NCBI GenBank assembly: GCA_031282245.1
Contig: JAITEB010000018.1
Coordinates: forward strand, 1 to 56,539
Direction: 5' to 3'
DNA length: 56,539 bases
From: Oscillospiraceae bacterium
Lineage (GTDB): Bacteria > Bacillota > Clostridia > Oscillospirales > Ruminococcaceae
Position numbers and translations under genes: made by a program. The number at the start of each line of letters is the position of its first letter. Positions within the stretch are counted from its first letter, which is position 1. Positions 25,490 to 34,828 of this stretch are shown piece after piece. Under the pieces are notes generated by a model that saw only the letters and a list, made by a program, of their open reading frames with translations, made no database searches and had not been told where the DNA came from.

Positions 25490-26149
25490 ATGGCAAATTC
25501 GGCAACCGGGCGCAGGCTTGGCGCAAAACTCAGCGCGATATGGAAAAGCAATCCCGTTTTAGTTAAGGGAATGGGGTTAATCCCGGCCATCGCGGTGAGT
25601 ACAAGCCTGAAAAACGCTCTTGCTTTAAGCGTTATGATGGCGTTAACTGTTATTCCCACTTATATTGCCGCGTCGCTTTTGAAGCTTAAAAGCCCGTTTT
25701 ATGTGCGTATTCCGGCGTGGGCGCTGATTTCGTCCGCTTTCTACATCCCCGCGATACTGGCGGTTAACGCGCTGTTTCCTCTGGTGCTGATGGAGAACGT
25801 CGGCATATATCTGTATATATTCGTGGTAGACGTAATCGTTGTTTTCCGGGCGGATTCTTTCGCGCGCGTGAATCATGTGGTCACCGCCCTGACGGACGCG
25901 TTTGTGAACAGCGTCAGTTTCACCGCAGTGATTTGCATTGTCGGGCTTGTGCGTGAGCTTATGACCAGTTCCAGCATATACGGCGCGCCTGTGCCGCTGA
26001 TGGCGAATTTCAGGATAAGAGGGGCAATGCCGCCGTTTTTCGGATTTTTGCTTCTGGGACTTTTCGCGGCGTTTATGCGCTCGTTGAACAGCGCTTTCCG
26101 CAGGAAACGCGCGGAAAGCGGCGCCGCTGATGATACGCCGTCCGCATAG
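25490..26149 (+). CDS. RnfE-like membrane protein lacking Fe-S ligand cysteines
   Basis: 219 residues, starting two bases after rnfD with AAAGGCGAT upstream. The N-terminus AIWKSNPVLVKGMGLIPAIAVSTS aligns well with the RnfE start, where the family has GLCP; here the Cys is Ile31. The second cysteine, in the family motif NCxxLGRAEAFA, is replaced by Val115 in VVDVIVVFRADSFA. Six helices and the loop around VRELMTSSSIYG are family-like. In Rnf and Nqr complexes RnfE/NqrD and RnfA/NqrE together bind an intramembrane 2Fe-2S cluster through these cysteines, so this protein cannot contribute two ligands. It could instead be called a generic Rnf-Nqr domain protein. Confidence 0.88.
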   Translation: MANSATGRRLGAKLSAIWKSNPVLVKGMGLIPAIAVSTSLKNALALSVMMALTVIPTYIAASLLKLKSPFYVRIPAWALISSAFYIPAILAVNALFPLVLMENVGIYLYIFVVDVIVVFRADSFARVNHVVTALTDAFVNSVSFTAVICIVGLVRELMTSSSIYGAPVPLMANFRIRGAMPPFFGFLLLGLFAAFMRSLNSAFRRKRAESGAADDTPSA

Positions 26150-26205
26150 CTTATATAAACTTTTACAGCCCGCTGAGGTTTTGATTTTTCAGGGAGAGGA
26201 TTCTT

Positions 26206-26814
26206 ATGGTTGATATAAAGGCTGCGTTTGCAATTTTTTTTGAATATGCCCTGCTGGCTTCTTTCGCGGAGAATGTTGTTCTGACCAGGGGCATAGATTC
26301 TTCCAGCTCTCTTAGAATCGTAAGCGACCGGCGGATCTCATGGATACTTTATGCCCTGCTTTTGACGTTTATGTGCGCGGTTTCCGCTTTGCCGCTTTAT
26401 CTTGTAAATTACCTGATAAGGGACTGGAGCTACAGGTATATATTCATCCCGGTTTTGTATGTGATTATGATAAGCGCCACATATTTTGCGGTGTCGCTTC
26501 TGGTGCAGAACCTGTTTACAAAATACGCAAGGGCTATATTAAAAAGGCTTCCGTTTGCAAGCTTTAACTGCGCGCTTTTCGGCGGCATATTGGTTGCGGG
26601 GCTGAGGGACTACTCGCTTTCGCAGACGCTGGGCTATGCTTTGGGCACGGGGATCGGTTATGTTTTTGCCACTGTTATGATTGTGGAGGGCATGCGGCGT
26701 TTGGAGCTTTGCGACATACCAAAAGCCTTCAAAGGGCTTCCGATTTCACTTATTTATATAGGAATTTTATCTTTAGCGCTTTATGGCTTGACAGGAGTAT
26801 GGTTGGTATATTAA
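26206..26814 (+). CDS. RnfA-like membrane protein retaining one of two Fe-S cysteines
   Basis: 202 residues; ATG 26206 follows GGGAGAGGA. ENVVLTRGIDSSSSLRIV aligns with the RnfA segment NNFVLxxFLGLCPFxGV, so the first ligand Cys is Ser33. The second ligand is kept as Cys122 in FASFNCALFGG. The C-terminal motif ELCDIPKAFKGLPISLIYIGILSLALYG matches the RnfA end (ELxDVPKAFRGxPI), making the assignment to RnfA firm even though the ligand is lost. Six helices. Last gene of the cluster: no rnfB or rnfG follows before the next unrelated gene at 27044. Confidence 0.88.
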   Translation: MVDIKAAFAIFFEYALLASFAENVVLTRGIDSSSSLRIVSDRRISWILYALLLTFMCAVSALPLYLVNYLIRDWSYRYIFIPVLYVIMISATYFAVSLLVQNLFTKYARAILKRLPFASFNCALFGGILVAGLRDYSLSQTLGYALGTGIGYVFATVMIVEGMRRLELCDIPKAFKGLPISLIYIGILSLALYGLTGVWLVY

Positions 26815-27043
26815 TATATAAATATAACAAAAGATTTTTATTTAAGGCGTATAAAGGGCTTTAAATGCAATCTTTTCTCACACTTCTTAAGTTGTTTTGC
26901 TAAAAAGCGCTTTCCGGAACGTTTTTGCAGACAAAATATAAATAAAAGACTAGTTTTCAGGCAAAATTATATTGTTTGTAAAGCCAAAAATCTGAAAGAT
27001 AGTATTTCTTGAGGGTGAAGTTTCTGTTTGGGAGGGGATTAGT

Positions 27044-28321
27044 TTGACTAACAAGGGGCCAAAGATCAAACGCTACAAAAGTATTTATGACGACAGCGCC
27101 CAAAAGCGCAAGCGCATGGGAAGCGCCGTTGCGATTACGTTAATTTGCGCGGTTTTTCTCTTCGTCGGATACAGTTTAAGTGGGGTGTGGAGCGAATTTA
27201 TTGACACGGTGATTAATCCCGCCAAAAATACGGTTTCTGATCCATATGTTTCCAGCGAACTGCCGGCCGTGAGCGACGAACCGGCGATTACGCCGCCTGT
27301 GGAGGTGGAGGCGCCTTCGGAGGAGGAACTGCAAAAGGCGGAGCGGGAAGAAAAAATAAAGACTTTCAAGGGCGTGTTTATGCCGGCGAATACTTTTTAT
27401 GACGACACGGCCTTTAGCCTGTTTTTGCAGAACGCCAGGGCAAAGGGCTATAACACGATTGTTTTTGAGCTGAAAGACGGAACGGGACACTTGTATTATA
27501 AAACGGACTCAAAGGCTGTTCTGGCCGCTCAGCCGCTGATAAACGAAGCGGCGGATCTGGCTGCGCGGACAAACGCCATGAAAGAAGCGGGTTTTATCGC
27601 GGTGCCCAAAATACACGCTTTCCAGGACAACCTGGCAAGCAAAAATATTCCGAACTCATACGCGATGTATATGTCCCTGGGGGAAACCCGCTGGATAGAC
27701 AATTCTGTGGACAAGGGCGGCCGTTCCTGGCTGAATCCCGAAAGCGAGGTTGCCCAGAATTATATCACAAACATATGCACTGATATAGTTTCATACGGTT
27801 TTGAGTATATTATAGTGGACAGCCTGCAGTATCCGTCCGGGCTGGCGCTGGACAAGGCTTTCTTTGGGGAGCGCAGCATAACCGACCGCATAGGCGTTTT
27901 GTCCGACTATGCCGAAAAGCTGGAGCAGGCCCTGCTCGGCAAAAACTGCACGCTGATTCTGATGAGCACAGCCACGGCGCAGATGAACGGCAACGCCGAT
28001 TACTACGGCGGCAACCCTCTGAACATCCCGGTGGAAAATGTGGCCAGCAGCATACTTCCGGCCTATTTCCCCCAGCCGCTTTCGGCGGCGGGAAATTCCG
28101 GCGGCGAGGAGATTGCAAATCCTTCGGATAAGCCCTATGAAAGCACCAAGACTGTGGTGAGCGCCATCAAAAAAGCCGGCGCGGGGAATGTCCATGAAAT
28201 TCTGCCGTTTATCCAGTATTTTGACGGTTACCAGGAAAAGGGCGCTGACGAGCAAATAAGGGCTCTTGAAGAAAACGAGATTAGCTGTTATGTTTTATAC
28301 AACACCGAAGGAATATATTAA
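27044..28321 (+). CDS. Putative glycoside hydrolase, DUF4015 family, membrane anchored
   Basis: 425 residues from TTG 27044, with GGGAGGGGA upstream. An N-terminal cytosolic basic stretch (KGPKIKRYKSI) precedes one membrane helix (SAVAITLICAVFLFVGYSL), an acidic Pro/Glu linker (to about residue 105), then the DUF4015/GHL10-like TIM-barrel domain: FKGVFMPANTF, GYNTIVFELKDGTGHLYY, FIAVPKIHAFQDN, RSWLNPESEVAQNYI and FEYIIVDSLQYPSG. The Asp in IIVDSLQYP and the Glu in FELKDGTG are at positions expected to be catalytic in related families. Probably acts on cell-wall or surface polysaccharide. Stands alone between the Rnf-like cluster and spoVT. Confidence 0.85.
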   Translation: MTNKGPKIKRYKSIYDDSAQKRKRMGSAVAITLICAVFLFVGYSLSGVWSEFIDTVINPAKNTVSDPYVSSELPAVSDEPAITPPVEVEAPSEEELQKAEREEKIKTFKGVFMPANTFYDDTAFSLFLQNARAKGYNTIVFELKDGTGHLYYKTDSKAVLAAQPLINEAADLAARTNAMKEAGFIAVPKIHAFQDNLASKNIPNSYAMYMSLGETRWIDNSVDKGGRSWLNPESEVAQNYITNICTDIVSYGFEYIIVDSLQYPSGLALDKAFFGERSITDRIGVLSDYAEKLEQALLGKNCTLILMSTATAQMNGNADYYGGNPLNIPVENVASSILPAYFPQPLSAAGNSGGEEIANPSDKPYESTKTVVSAIKKAGAGNVHEILPFIQYFDGYQEKGADEQIRALEENEISCYVLYNTEGIY

Positions 28322-28395
28322 CCTGCAAAATTTTGACAAAAAGTGAGAGACAGAAAAAGTGACAAAAGATAGAGCAAATAACACTAACATCCCGC

Positions 28396-28457
28396 GACGG
28401 CTATGGAAAATGCTTCTGCATAGCGGCAAAAACCGCAGATTTCCGGTAGCCGTCTTT
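28396..28457 (+). terminator. Large hairpin after the DUF4015 gene, likely terminator
   Basis: Outer arms GACGGCTA (28396-28403) and TAGCCGTC (28447-28454) are followed by TTTGTTT; an inner stem GCGG/CCGC lies within. An 83-codon frame from 28359 overlaps this structure and is not believed. Confidence 0.6.
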
Positions 28458-28863
28458 GTTTATGCCATGCCCGCTGAGGCAAATATATTTGTAAAAAACG
28501 GTTTTATCAAAATTTTTACAATCAAATGCAAAAAAACACTATTAATTATAGAAAATATATGTTATAATAAAACAAAAGAGGCATTATGTTATTTATCAGT
28601 CAGGAAATGAGTAGCAGTTTGCCTTTGTCCGCTCCCTTTATATAAAATATAACTGTTTTACAGGGGGGCGGAAAATTTTTTAACAAAATAGCATTCATGA
28701 AATAAAACAATACATCATTTAAGACTGGACATCTCATAAAATTGAAAGTAAAAAATTTCAATTTAAGGAATAATTAATGCCTGGCTTCAAATACTATATT
28801 TGACCAGAAGTTAGCTGAGTTTATTTTATGCGTGCTATATAAAAGTAATTGGAGGAATTAAAA
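28458..28863. other. AT-rich intergenic region upstream of spoVT
   Basis: No credible gene. It contains a perfect hairpin (AAATTGAAA at 28739-28747 with TTTCAATTT at 28756-28764) and a GC-rich island GGGGGGCGG near 28663. I could not place a convincing sigma-A or sigma-G promoter for spoVT. Confidence 0.4.
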
Positions 28864-29409
28864 ATGAAAGCTACTGGTATTGTAAGAAGAATCGACGACT
28901 TGGGAAGAGTTGTTATTCCCAAGGAAATCCGCAGAACTATGCGTATCCGCGAAGGCGACCCGCTGGAAATTTTCACCGATAATGACGGCGAAGTGATTTT
29001 CAAGAAATATTCACCCATCGGCGAACTTTCCAATTTTGCGACTCAGTATGCCGATGTTCTTTATAAGACGGGCGGCCTTGCTGTTGTCGTATGCGACAGG
29101 GATCACGTAGTCGCCGTTTCCGGCATACCCAAGAAAGAACTTCTTGAAAGAAGAGTTTCGCCCCAGCTTGAAGAACTGATGGAACAGCGCAAGACTTTTG
29201 TGTTTAACGCTTCCAACCCTTCTTCAAAGCTTCAGCCTGTCGAAGGCGTTGACAGATATGCGCTTGTCGCCGCCCCTATCGTTTCTGTCGGGGATGTTTC
29301 CGGCGTTGTGATGTATCTTGCGGGCGACGCCACCACTTCCGCAACGGATGTTGAAGTCAAGCTTGTCCAGACAGCGGCCGCTTTCCTGGGCAAACAAATG
29401 GAAGAATAA
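28864..29409 (+). CDS. spoVT: Stage V sporulation protein T (AbrB-type regulator)
   Basis: 181 residues from ATG 28864 after TTGGAGGAAT; the in-frame ATG at 28849 precedes the binding site. The N-terminal swapped-hairpin AbrB domain reads MKATGIVRRIDDLGRVVIPK then EIRRTMRIREGDPLEIF, nearly identical in form to Bacillus SpoVT. The C-terminal GAF-like domain (residues 55-180) distinguishes it from short AbrB proteins. It controls forespore sigma-G genes, so the organism is expected to form endospores. Monocistronic. Confidence 0.96.
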   Translation: MKATGIVRRIDDLGRVVIPKEIRRTMRIREGDPLEIFTDNDGEVIFKKYSPIGELSNFATQYADVLYKTGGLAVVVCDRDHVVAVSGIPKKELLERRVSPQLEELMEQRKTFVFNASNPSSKLQPVEGVDRYALVAAPIVSVGDVSGVVMYLAGDATTSATDVEVKLVQTAAAFLGKQMEE

Positions 29410-29423
29410 TTTTGTTTTTTTAC

Positions 29424-29452
29424 TTGATTTTTTTGCGAAGCTATGCTAAAAT
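29424..29452 (+). promoter_or_regulatory. Promoter of the rimP-nusA-infB operon
   Basis: TTGATT and TAAAAT with a 17-base spacer, predicting a start at about 29459 and a leader of about 155 bases. Confidence 0.7.
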
Positions 29453-29485
29453 AAAATAAGTGTTTGTTAAAGTGCGACTGAAAGG

Positions 29486-29514
29486 AAAGAGTGGGCAAAC
29501 CCGCTCTTTCTTTA
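29486..29514 (+). terminator. Terminator-like hairpin in the nus operon leader
   Basis: AAAGAGTGGG (29486-29495) pairs with CCCGCTCTTT (29500-29509) around a 4-base loop, followed by CTTTA. It lies downstream of the operon promoter and before rimP, so it could attenuate the operon, perhaps under NusA feedback as in some bacteria. Confidence 0.65.
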
Positions 29515-29613
29515 TGTGTTTTGTCTCCAGGGCGCGGGGGCGAAGCGCGTTCGTCTGTGAAAGCGCAGGAATTTCCGGATAGATTCAGACAAATGCGGGA
29601 GGTTTTGTTTAAT

Positions 29614-30105
29614 ATGTCAAAAGGCGGTTCAACCTTGCAAATTGCCCGGAAGCTCGCGGAAGCGGTAGCCGAGGGGCTTGGCGTCTATATTTGGGACATT
29701 CAGTACTTAAAAGAAGGCGCAAGCTGGTATCTGCGGGCCTTGATAGACAAGGACGGCGGGATTACGCTGAAAGATTGCGAGGATTTCCACCGCGCTTTTG
29801 GCGCTGTTTTGGATAAAGAAGATCCCATTGAGGGCAATTACTGGCTGGAAGTCGCTTCTCCCGGCCTTGAAAGAGAATTAAACAAAGACTGGCATTTTGA
29901 AAAACTCATTGGCGAACGGATACAGGTCAAGCTTATACGCCCAAAAGACGGCCAGAGCCTTTTTATCGGCGAACTGCGCGGCAAAGACGCGGACGGCATA
30001 AAAATCCTGACGGACAGCGGGGAAGAAGCGCTTGTCGCGCCGAAAGAAGCGGCATGGGTGCGGCAGTACTACGATTTTGATAAAGGAGATAGCAAGGATC
30101 TATGA
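29614..30105 (+). CDS. rimP: Ribosome maturation factor RimP
   Basis: 163 residues from ATG 29614 (GGGAGG at 29598-29603). It is needed for 30S subunit maturation. Family landmarks are GVYIWDIQYLKEGASWYLRA, LIDKDGGITLKDCEDFHRA, YWLEVASPGLERELN (the ASPGL motif) and the C-terminal SH3-like part with GELRGKDADGIKIL. Frames extending to 29491 run through the leader hairpin and are not used. Its stop overlaps nusA by four bases. Confidence 0.95.
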   Translation: MSKGGSTLQIARKLAEAVAEGLGVYIWDIQYLKEGASWYLRALIDKDGGITLKDCEDFHRAFGAVLDKEDPIEGNYWLEVASPGLERELNKDWHFEKLIGERIQVKLIRPKDGQSLFIGELRGKDADGIKILTDSGEEALVAPKEAAWVRQYYDFDKGDSKDL

Positions 30106-31178
30106 ACGATGAATTTTTTGACGCGCTCAAACTGCTTGGGAAAGAAAAGGGTATCCCCGCGGAATATCTTGCCGAAAAAATCCGCCTGGCAATTTTAAAC
30201 GCGGTAAAGCGCGATTATGGGGCTTCTGATAACGCCGCTGTTGAAATAGATATAGAGGCGAAAAAATTCAGTGTGTCTATCAGGAAAGATGTTGTGCCCG
30301 ACCCTGCTGAAATAGAAAACAAAAACACGCAGATAAGCCTTGAGGAAGCCGAAAAATATTCCACCCGCGCCCTCGCCGACGGTTTTGTCGATATTCCGCT
30401 GGAGACAAAGCGCTTTGGCCGTATTGCCGCCCAGGCCGCAAAGCACATCATACGCCAGGGCATACGAGAGGCCGAGCGCGTCCAGGCTTTGCAGGAATTC
30501 CAGAGCAAGGAGCACGAGATTGTTTCCGCGACCGTCACAAAAGTTGATCCTGTCCGTGAAGTCGTCACGGTCGATATCGGCAAAAGCGAGTCAATTCTTC
30601 CCAAGTCCGAGCAGATTCCCGGGGAAACTATCAAAGAAGGCAGTTATATAAAAGTCTATATCGTCGACGTCGCCGCCGGGGACAAAGGCCCGAAAGTTTT
30701 AATTTCCCGCACGCATCCCGGCTTTGTCAAGCGCCTTTTTGAAATGGAAGTTCCGGAGATTTACGACGGCACTGTTGAGATAAAAGCGATCTCCCGCGAG
30801 GCCGGTTCGCGCACAAAAATTGCCGTATGGTCGAAAGACCATAACGTCGACCCCGTCGGCGCGTGCATAGGGCCCAAGGGCGAGCGCATTAACACTATTC
30901 TAAAAGAACTTGGCGGGGAAAAAATAGATATAATAAAATATTCGGAGAATTTGGCCGAGTATGTCGCCGCGGCGCTTGCCCCGTCAAAGGTGACAAACGT
31001 GGTTTTGCCGGACCCGAATGTTAATTCCTGCCAGGCCAGCGTTCCGGATCACCAGCTTTCGCTTGCAATAGGCAACAAGGGCCAAAACGCCCGCCTTGCC
31101 GCAAAGCTGACTGGCTGTAAAATAGATATAAAACCCGAGAGCGGTTATTTCGGCGAAGAACCCGCTGTTCAGGCATGA
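30102..31178 (+). CDS. nusA: Transcription termination/antitermination factor NusA
   Basis: 358 residues, a Firmicute-type length lacking the extra C-terminal repeats of E. coli NusA. Domains in order: N-terminal RNA polymerase-binding domain (1-125), S1 domain (about 130-195, with VTVDIGKSESILPKSEQIP), KH1 (about 200-270, with KIAVWSKDHNVDPVGACIGP and GERI) and KH2 (about 280-345, with LAIGNKGQNARLAAKLTG). It modulates pausing, termination and antitermination. Start ATG lies in the ATGA overlap with rimP. Confidence 0.97.
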   Translation: MNDEFFDALKLLGKEKGIPAEYLAEKIRLAILNAVKRDYGASDNAAVEIDIEAKKFSVSIRKDVVPDPAEIENKNTQISLEEAEKYSTRALADGFVDIPLETKRFGRIAAQAAKHIIRQGIREAERVQALQEFQSKEHEIVSATVTKVDPVREVVTVDIGKSESILPKSEQIPGETIKEGSYIKVYIVDVAAGDKGPKVLISRTHPGFVKRLFEMEVPEIYDGTVEIKAISREAGSRTKIAVWSKDHNVDPVGACIGPKGERINTILKELGGEKIDIIKYSENLAEYVAAALAPSKVTNVVLPDPNVNSCQASVPDHQLSLAIGNKGQNARLAAKLTGCKIDIKPESGYFGEEPAVQA

Positions 31179-31243
31179 AGGCGAACCGCGCCGCCCATAT
31201 GAAAAAAATGCAAAATTCGTATATTAAGGGGGCCTGTTGAAAT

Positions 31244-31519
31244 TTGAAAACGAAAAAAATCCCTCTGAGAATGTGTCTTGGCTGCGGGGAAATGAAGCCG
31301 AAAAAAGAACTTGTCCGCGTGGTTAAAAATAAAGAGGGCGAAATCTTTCTTGACCTCACAGGCAAAAAAGCGGGCCGCGGCGCTTATGTCTGCTCCAGCG
31401 CGCCCTGCTTTCAGAAAGCCCGGAAAAGCCGCAGGCTTGAAAAAGCCTTTTCGCAGAAAATACCCGATGAAGTTTATGACGCGCTGGAGGGACAAATTAA
31501 TGCCCGGCCTGGAGATTGA
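31244..31519 (+). CDS. ylxR: YlxR family RNA-binding protein (RnpM-like)
   Basis: 91 residues beginning at TTG 31244, with AAGGGGG 11 bases upstream. The motif PLRMCLGCGEMKPKKELVRV and later KKAGRGAYVCSSAPC are the YlxR hallmarks. In Bacillus the homologue binds RNase P RNA and modulates its activity. Its end overlaps the next gene by 20 bases. Confidence 0.94.
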   Translation: MKTKKIPLRMCLGCGEMKPKKELVRVVKNKEGEIFLDLTGKKAGRGAYVCSSAPCFQKARKSRRLEKAFSQKIPDEVYDALEGQINARPGD

Positions 31520-31874
31520 GTCCAAACTGCTTCATATGCTCTCAATGAGCCGCAAAGCCGGGAAACTTCTTCTCGGCTTCGACAGCGTGAGGGAAGGTCT
31601 TGCAGGCGGCAGAGTTTTCGCCGCCTTCGTCAGCGCGTCAGCTTCACAGAAAACACAGAAGGAAGTGGAATTTTTCTCAAAAAAATACAGAGTTCCGTTT
31701 ATGCGTTTACAGATACCGGCGGAAGTTTTAAGGCGTTTTACCGGAAGGGAAGCTGCGGTCATGGGAATCTCGGACAAAAATTTCGCGGAAAAGATTCTTT
31801 CTCTTGCCGGAGATTTCCAGCAGTACTTAGCGGTTTCAAACAGTGATTTTGGAGGGTTGTCAATTGATAATTAA
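31500..31874 (+). CDS. ylxQ: L7Ae/L30e-family ribosomal-like protein YlxQ
   Basis: 124 residues from ATG 31500, preceded by GGAGGGAC inside ylxR; a longer frame from 31311 only shadows ylxR. The segment [20 protein letters not shown] and [18 protein letters not shown] fit the L7Ae-like kink-turn RNA-binding fold. Usual neighbour between ylxR and infB. Its last 11 bases overlap the start of infB. Confidence 0.92.
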   Translation: MPGLEIESKLLHMLSMSRKAGKLLLGFDSVREGLAGGRVFAAFVSASASQKTQKEVEFFSKKYRVPFMRLQIPAEVLRRFTGREAAVMGISDKNFAEKILSLAGDFQQYLAVSNSDFGGLSIDN

Positions 31875-34332
31875 GTACAGGATTTACGCGCTTGCAAAAG
31901 ATTTAGGCATTCAAAGCAAGCGTATTATGGAATTCATGGCGGAGCAAAATATTAACATGCCTAAAAAGCATCAGACTATTCTGGAAGATGAGCAGCTCAA
32001 TATGATTTTTGACTATTTGACAAGTGAAAGCCAGGCCGATTCGCTTTCGGATTATCTTTCAAAAGAGTCTCCGGCCTCCCCGGCTGTGAAGGCTCAGCCT
32101 TCTTTTGCCAGGCCGCCTCAGCAGCAAAAACCGGCCTTCGCCGAAAGAAAGCCCAGACCGCAGGGACAAAACCAGCAGCAAAAGCCCGCTCAGGCGCAGA
32201 CCCAAAATAATAATAATACAGAAAGAAAACCGCAGCGTCCGCAGCAAAATCAGCAGCAAAACCGCCCGGCGGCGTTTCAGCCTGCCCAGCAGCAGAGGCC
32301 CCCGGCCGCCCAGCCGCCAAAGCCCCAGCAGCAAGCCCAAAAAGCCGCCACAAAAACCGTCTATGTCGATACAAAGGCCGCGCAAGTCGACCTTGAGAAA
32401 TACAACGAGCGCTATGAAGAGATTGCGGGCGGGCGGCACAACCAGAAAGACAGCGAACGCAGCAAGCAGAAAATTACGCAGAAAAGCGCCCAGCGCGCCC
32501 GGAGCCAGCGCTCCAACAAACAGAAAGAAACCGAGGCCCAGCGCCTGAACAGGATTGCGCTTGAGAAAGCGCGCAAACAGCAGCTTAAAGTCAGCATACC
32601 GGAAGAAATAACCGTGGGGGAGCTTGCCACGCGCCTGAAAGCAAGCGCGCCAAGCGTCATCAAAAAACTGATGAATCTTGGCGTTATGGCTTCTATCACA
32701 GAAATGATTGATTTCGACACAGCTTCTATGATTGCGATAGAATTTGGCGCCAAAGTCGAGAAAGAAGTCGTCGTCACAATAGAGGAGCGCCTTTTCAACG
32801 ACAGCGCCGACAAAGAGGAGCAGCTTGTAGAGCGCAATCCGGTTGTGGTTGTCATGGGGCACGTCGACCACGGCAAAACCTCGCTTTTGGACGCAATCCG
32901 CAACGCGAACGTAGTCGCGGGCGAAGCGGGCGGCATTACCCAGCATATCGGAGCGTACCGGGTTGAAGTGAACGGCAAGTATATCACTTTTCTTGATACC
33001 CCCGGCCACGAGGCCTTTACGGAAATGCGCGCAAGGGGCGCTCAGGTGACGGACATCGCAATTCTGGTTGTGGCGGCGGACGACGGCATAATGCCCCAGA
33101 CGATAGAAGCCATCAACCACGCGAAAGCCGCAAAAGTTTCTATTATAGTCGCAATAAATAAAATGGATAAGCCGGGCGCAAATCCCGACAGAATCAAAGA
33201 ACAGCTTACGCAGTATGATCTGGTTGTCGAGGAATGGGGCGGCGACGTTATCGCTGTGCCGATTTCGGCCAAAACCGGCCAGGGCATAGGCACGCTTCTT
33301 GAAATGGTTCAGCTTGTTGCGGACGTGCGCGAACTCCGCGCAAACCCAAACCGCCTTGCAAAAGGCACCGTGATAGAAGCCCGGCTGGATAAAGGCCGGG
33401 GGCCTGTCGCTACGCTGCTTGTCCAAAACGGCACATTGCGCACCGGGGATGTTATCATTGCGGGGATGGCCGTCGGCCATGTGCGCACAATGTTCGACGA
33501 TAAAGGCAGAATTATCACCGAGGCGGGGCCTTCTGTCCCGGCGGAGATAACAGGTCTTGGCGAAGTGCCCAGCGCGGGCGATATTTTCAACGTCGTCGAG
33601 GACGAGCGCCTGGCCCGCGTCCTGACTGAACAGCGCCGCTACAGCGAAAAAGAACAGCAGGAAAATCAGTACAGGAAAATCACGCTTGAAAACCTGTTCT
33701 CGCAGATAGAAGCGGGCGAAGTGAAAGAGCTGCCGCTGATTGTGAAAGCCGATGTGAAAGGCTCTGTCGAAGCCGTCAGGCAGTCGCTGGAGAAGCTCAC
33801 AAACCCGGAAGTGCGCGTGCGCGTCATTCACAGCGCGGTGGGCGCGGTGAACGAGTCGGACGTCATGCTTGCCCGGTCTTCCAGCGCGATTATAATAGGC
33901 TTTAACGTTGCGGCCGACCCTGTCGCCAAAATCAACGCTGAAATTCAGGGCGTGGACATCCGCAGTTACAGAGTAATTTACGAAGCCATAGACGAAGTGA
34001 AAGACGCTATGAAGGGCATGCTTGCGCCGAAATACCGCGATGTTACTCTTGGCCGCATTGAGGTGCGCATGACCTACAGGATTTCATCTGTGGGGACGAT
34101 TGCGGGCTGCTATGTCCTTGAGGGCGAAATAAACCGGAACTGCAAGATAAAAGTTATACGGGACGGGATTATAATAGCCGAAGATCAGGTTGCGTCTCTC
34201 AAGCGCTTCAAAGACGACGTAAAAGAGGTTAAGGCTGGATTTGAATGCGGCATAGGTCTTGAAAAATTCAACGATATTAAAGACGGGGATATTTTTGAAG
34301 CCTTTATTACAGAAGAATACCGCGCGGAATGA
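31864..34332 (+). CDS. infB: Translation initiation factor IF-2
   Basis: 822 residues from TTG 31864, eight bases after GGAGGG; the start gives [20 protein letters not shown], the usual IF-2 N-terminal helix domain. Residues about 60-170 are a Gln/Pro/Lys-rich low-complexity linker. A second IF2_N domain starts near [19 protein letters not shown]. The G domain has [27 protein letters not shown] and NKMDKPG. Domains II-IV follow, ending with [18 protein letters not shown]. It delivers initiator tRNA to the 30S subunit. Confidence 0.97.
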   Translation: MIIKYRIYALAKDLGIQSKRIMEFMAEQNINMPKKHQTILEDEQLNMIFDYLTSESQADSLSDYLSKESPASPAVKAQPSFARPPQQQKPAFAERKPRPQGQNQQQKPAQAQTQNNNNTERKPQRPQQNQQQNRPAAFQPAQQQRPPAAQPPKPQQQAQKAATKTVYVDTKAAQVDLEKYNERYEEIAGGRHNQKDSERSKQKITQKSAQRARSQRSNKQKETEAQRLNRIALEKARKQQLKVSIPEEITVGELATRLKASAPSVIKKLMNLGVMASITEMIDFDTASMIAIEFGAKVEKEVVVTIEERLFNDSADKEEQLVERNPVVVVMGHVDHGKTSLLDAIRNANVVAGEAGGITQHIGAYRVEVNGKYITFLDTPGHEAFTEMRARGAQVTDIAILVVAADDGIMPQTIEAINHAKAAKVSIIVAINKMDKPGANPDRIKEQLTQYDLVVEEWGGDVIAVPISAKTGQGIGTLLEMVQLVADVRELRANPNRLAKGTVIEARLDKGRGPVATLLVQNGTLRTGDVIIAGMAVGHVRTMFDDKGRIITEAGPSVPAEITGLGEVPSAGDIFNVVEDERLARVLTEQRRYSEKEQQENQYRKITLENLFSQIEAGEVKELPLIVKADVKGSVEAVRQSLEKLTNPEVRVRVIHSAVGAVNESDVMLARSSSAIIIGFNVAADPVAKINAEIQGVDIRSYRVIYEAIDEVKDAMKGMLAPKYRDVTLGRIEVRMTYRISSVGTIAGCYVLEGEINRNCKIKVIRDGIIIAEDQVASLKRFKDDVKEVKAGFECGIGLEKFNDIKDGDIFEAFITEEYRAE

Positions 34333-34379
34333 TTGCATTCGCCCCGCGCGGATCTGTGAATTCTCTATGGAGGAAATAA

Positions 34380-34739
34380 ATGTCAGGACACAGAATAGAA
34401 AGACTTAACGCCGATATTCAAAAAGAGCTGGCCGACATAATCCGCGAACTGAAAGACCCCCGAGTCAAGGGCCTTCTTTCAGTCGTGAAAGTGAGCGTAA
34501 GCGGTGATTTGTCCTATGCTGAGGCTTATATAAGCGACGCGGAGGGCATAGTCAAAACAAAAGAAGCCGTCGAAGGTCTTGACCATGGCAAGGGCTTTAT
34601 CAAGCGCGAGCTTGGTCAGCGCCTGCGGCTGAAAAAAACGCCGGAGCTGCGCTTTATTGCGGATGATTCGATAGCCTGCGGCGCGGAAATTTCCCGGAGG
34701 ATCCGCGAGCTGAATTCAGGTTTTGAGCCGCAAGAATAA
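34380..34739 (+). CDS. rbfA: Ribosome-binding factor A
   Basis: 119 residues, family length. ATG 34380 follows GGAGGAAA. HRIERLNADIQKELADIIRE, DPRVKGLLSVVKVSVSGDLS and LGQRLRLKKTPELRFIADDS are the RbfA KH-like domain motifs. A cold-shock and 16S rRNA maturation factor; last gene of the rimP-to-rbfA operon. Confidence 0.96.
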   Translation: MSGHRIERLNADIQKELADIIRELKDPRVKGLLSVVKVSVSGDLSYAEAYISDAEGIVKTKEAVEGLDHGKGFIKRELGQRLRLKKTPELRFIADDSIACGAEISRRIRELNSGFEPQE

Positions 34740-34747
34740 AAAAACTA

Positions 34748-34776
34748 TTGCAATAAAATTTTATATATGCTAGAGT
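34748..34776 (+). promoter_or_regulatory. Promoter of the lipoprotein gene
   Basis: TTGCAA and TAGAGT separated by 17 bases, about 50 bases before the next start. Confidence 0.6.
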
Positions 34777-34828
34777 TTAAAAGTGCGATAAAAAGCCTAA
34801 AAGCAAAAATCAGGAGGAATTTTAAAAT

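Noticed and set aside
28359-28610. 83-codon frame after the DUF4015 gene
   Set aside because: It covers a large terminator-like hairpin, lacks a ribosome binding site and has no recognisable sequence.
32059-33831. 590-codon minus-strand frame opposite infB
   Set aside because: infB is certain here. The antisense product is low-complexity and contains no motif or binding site.
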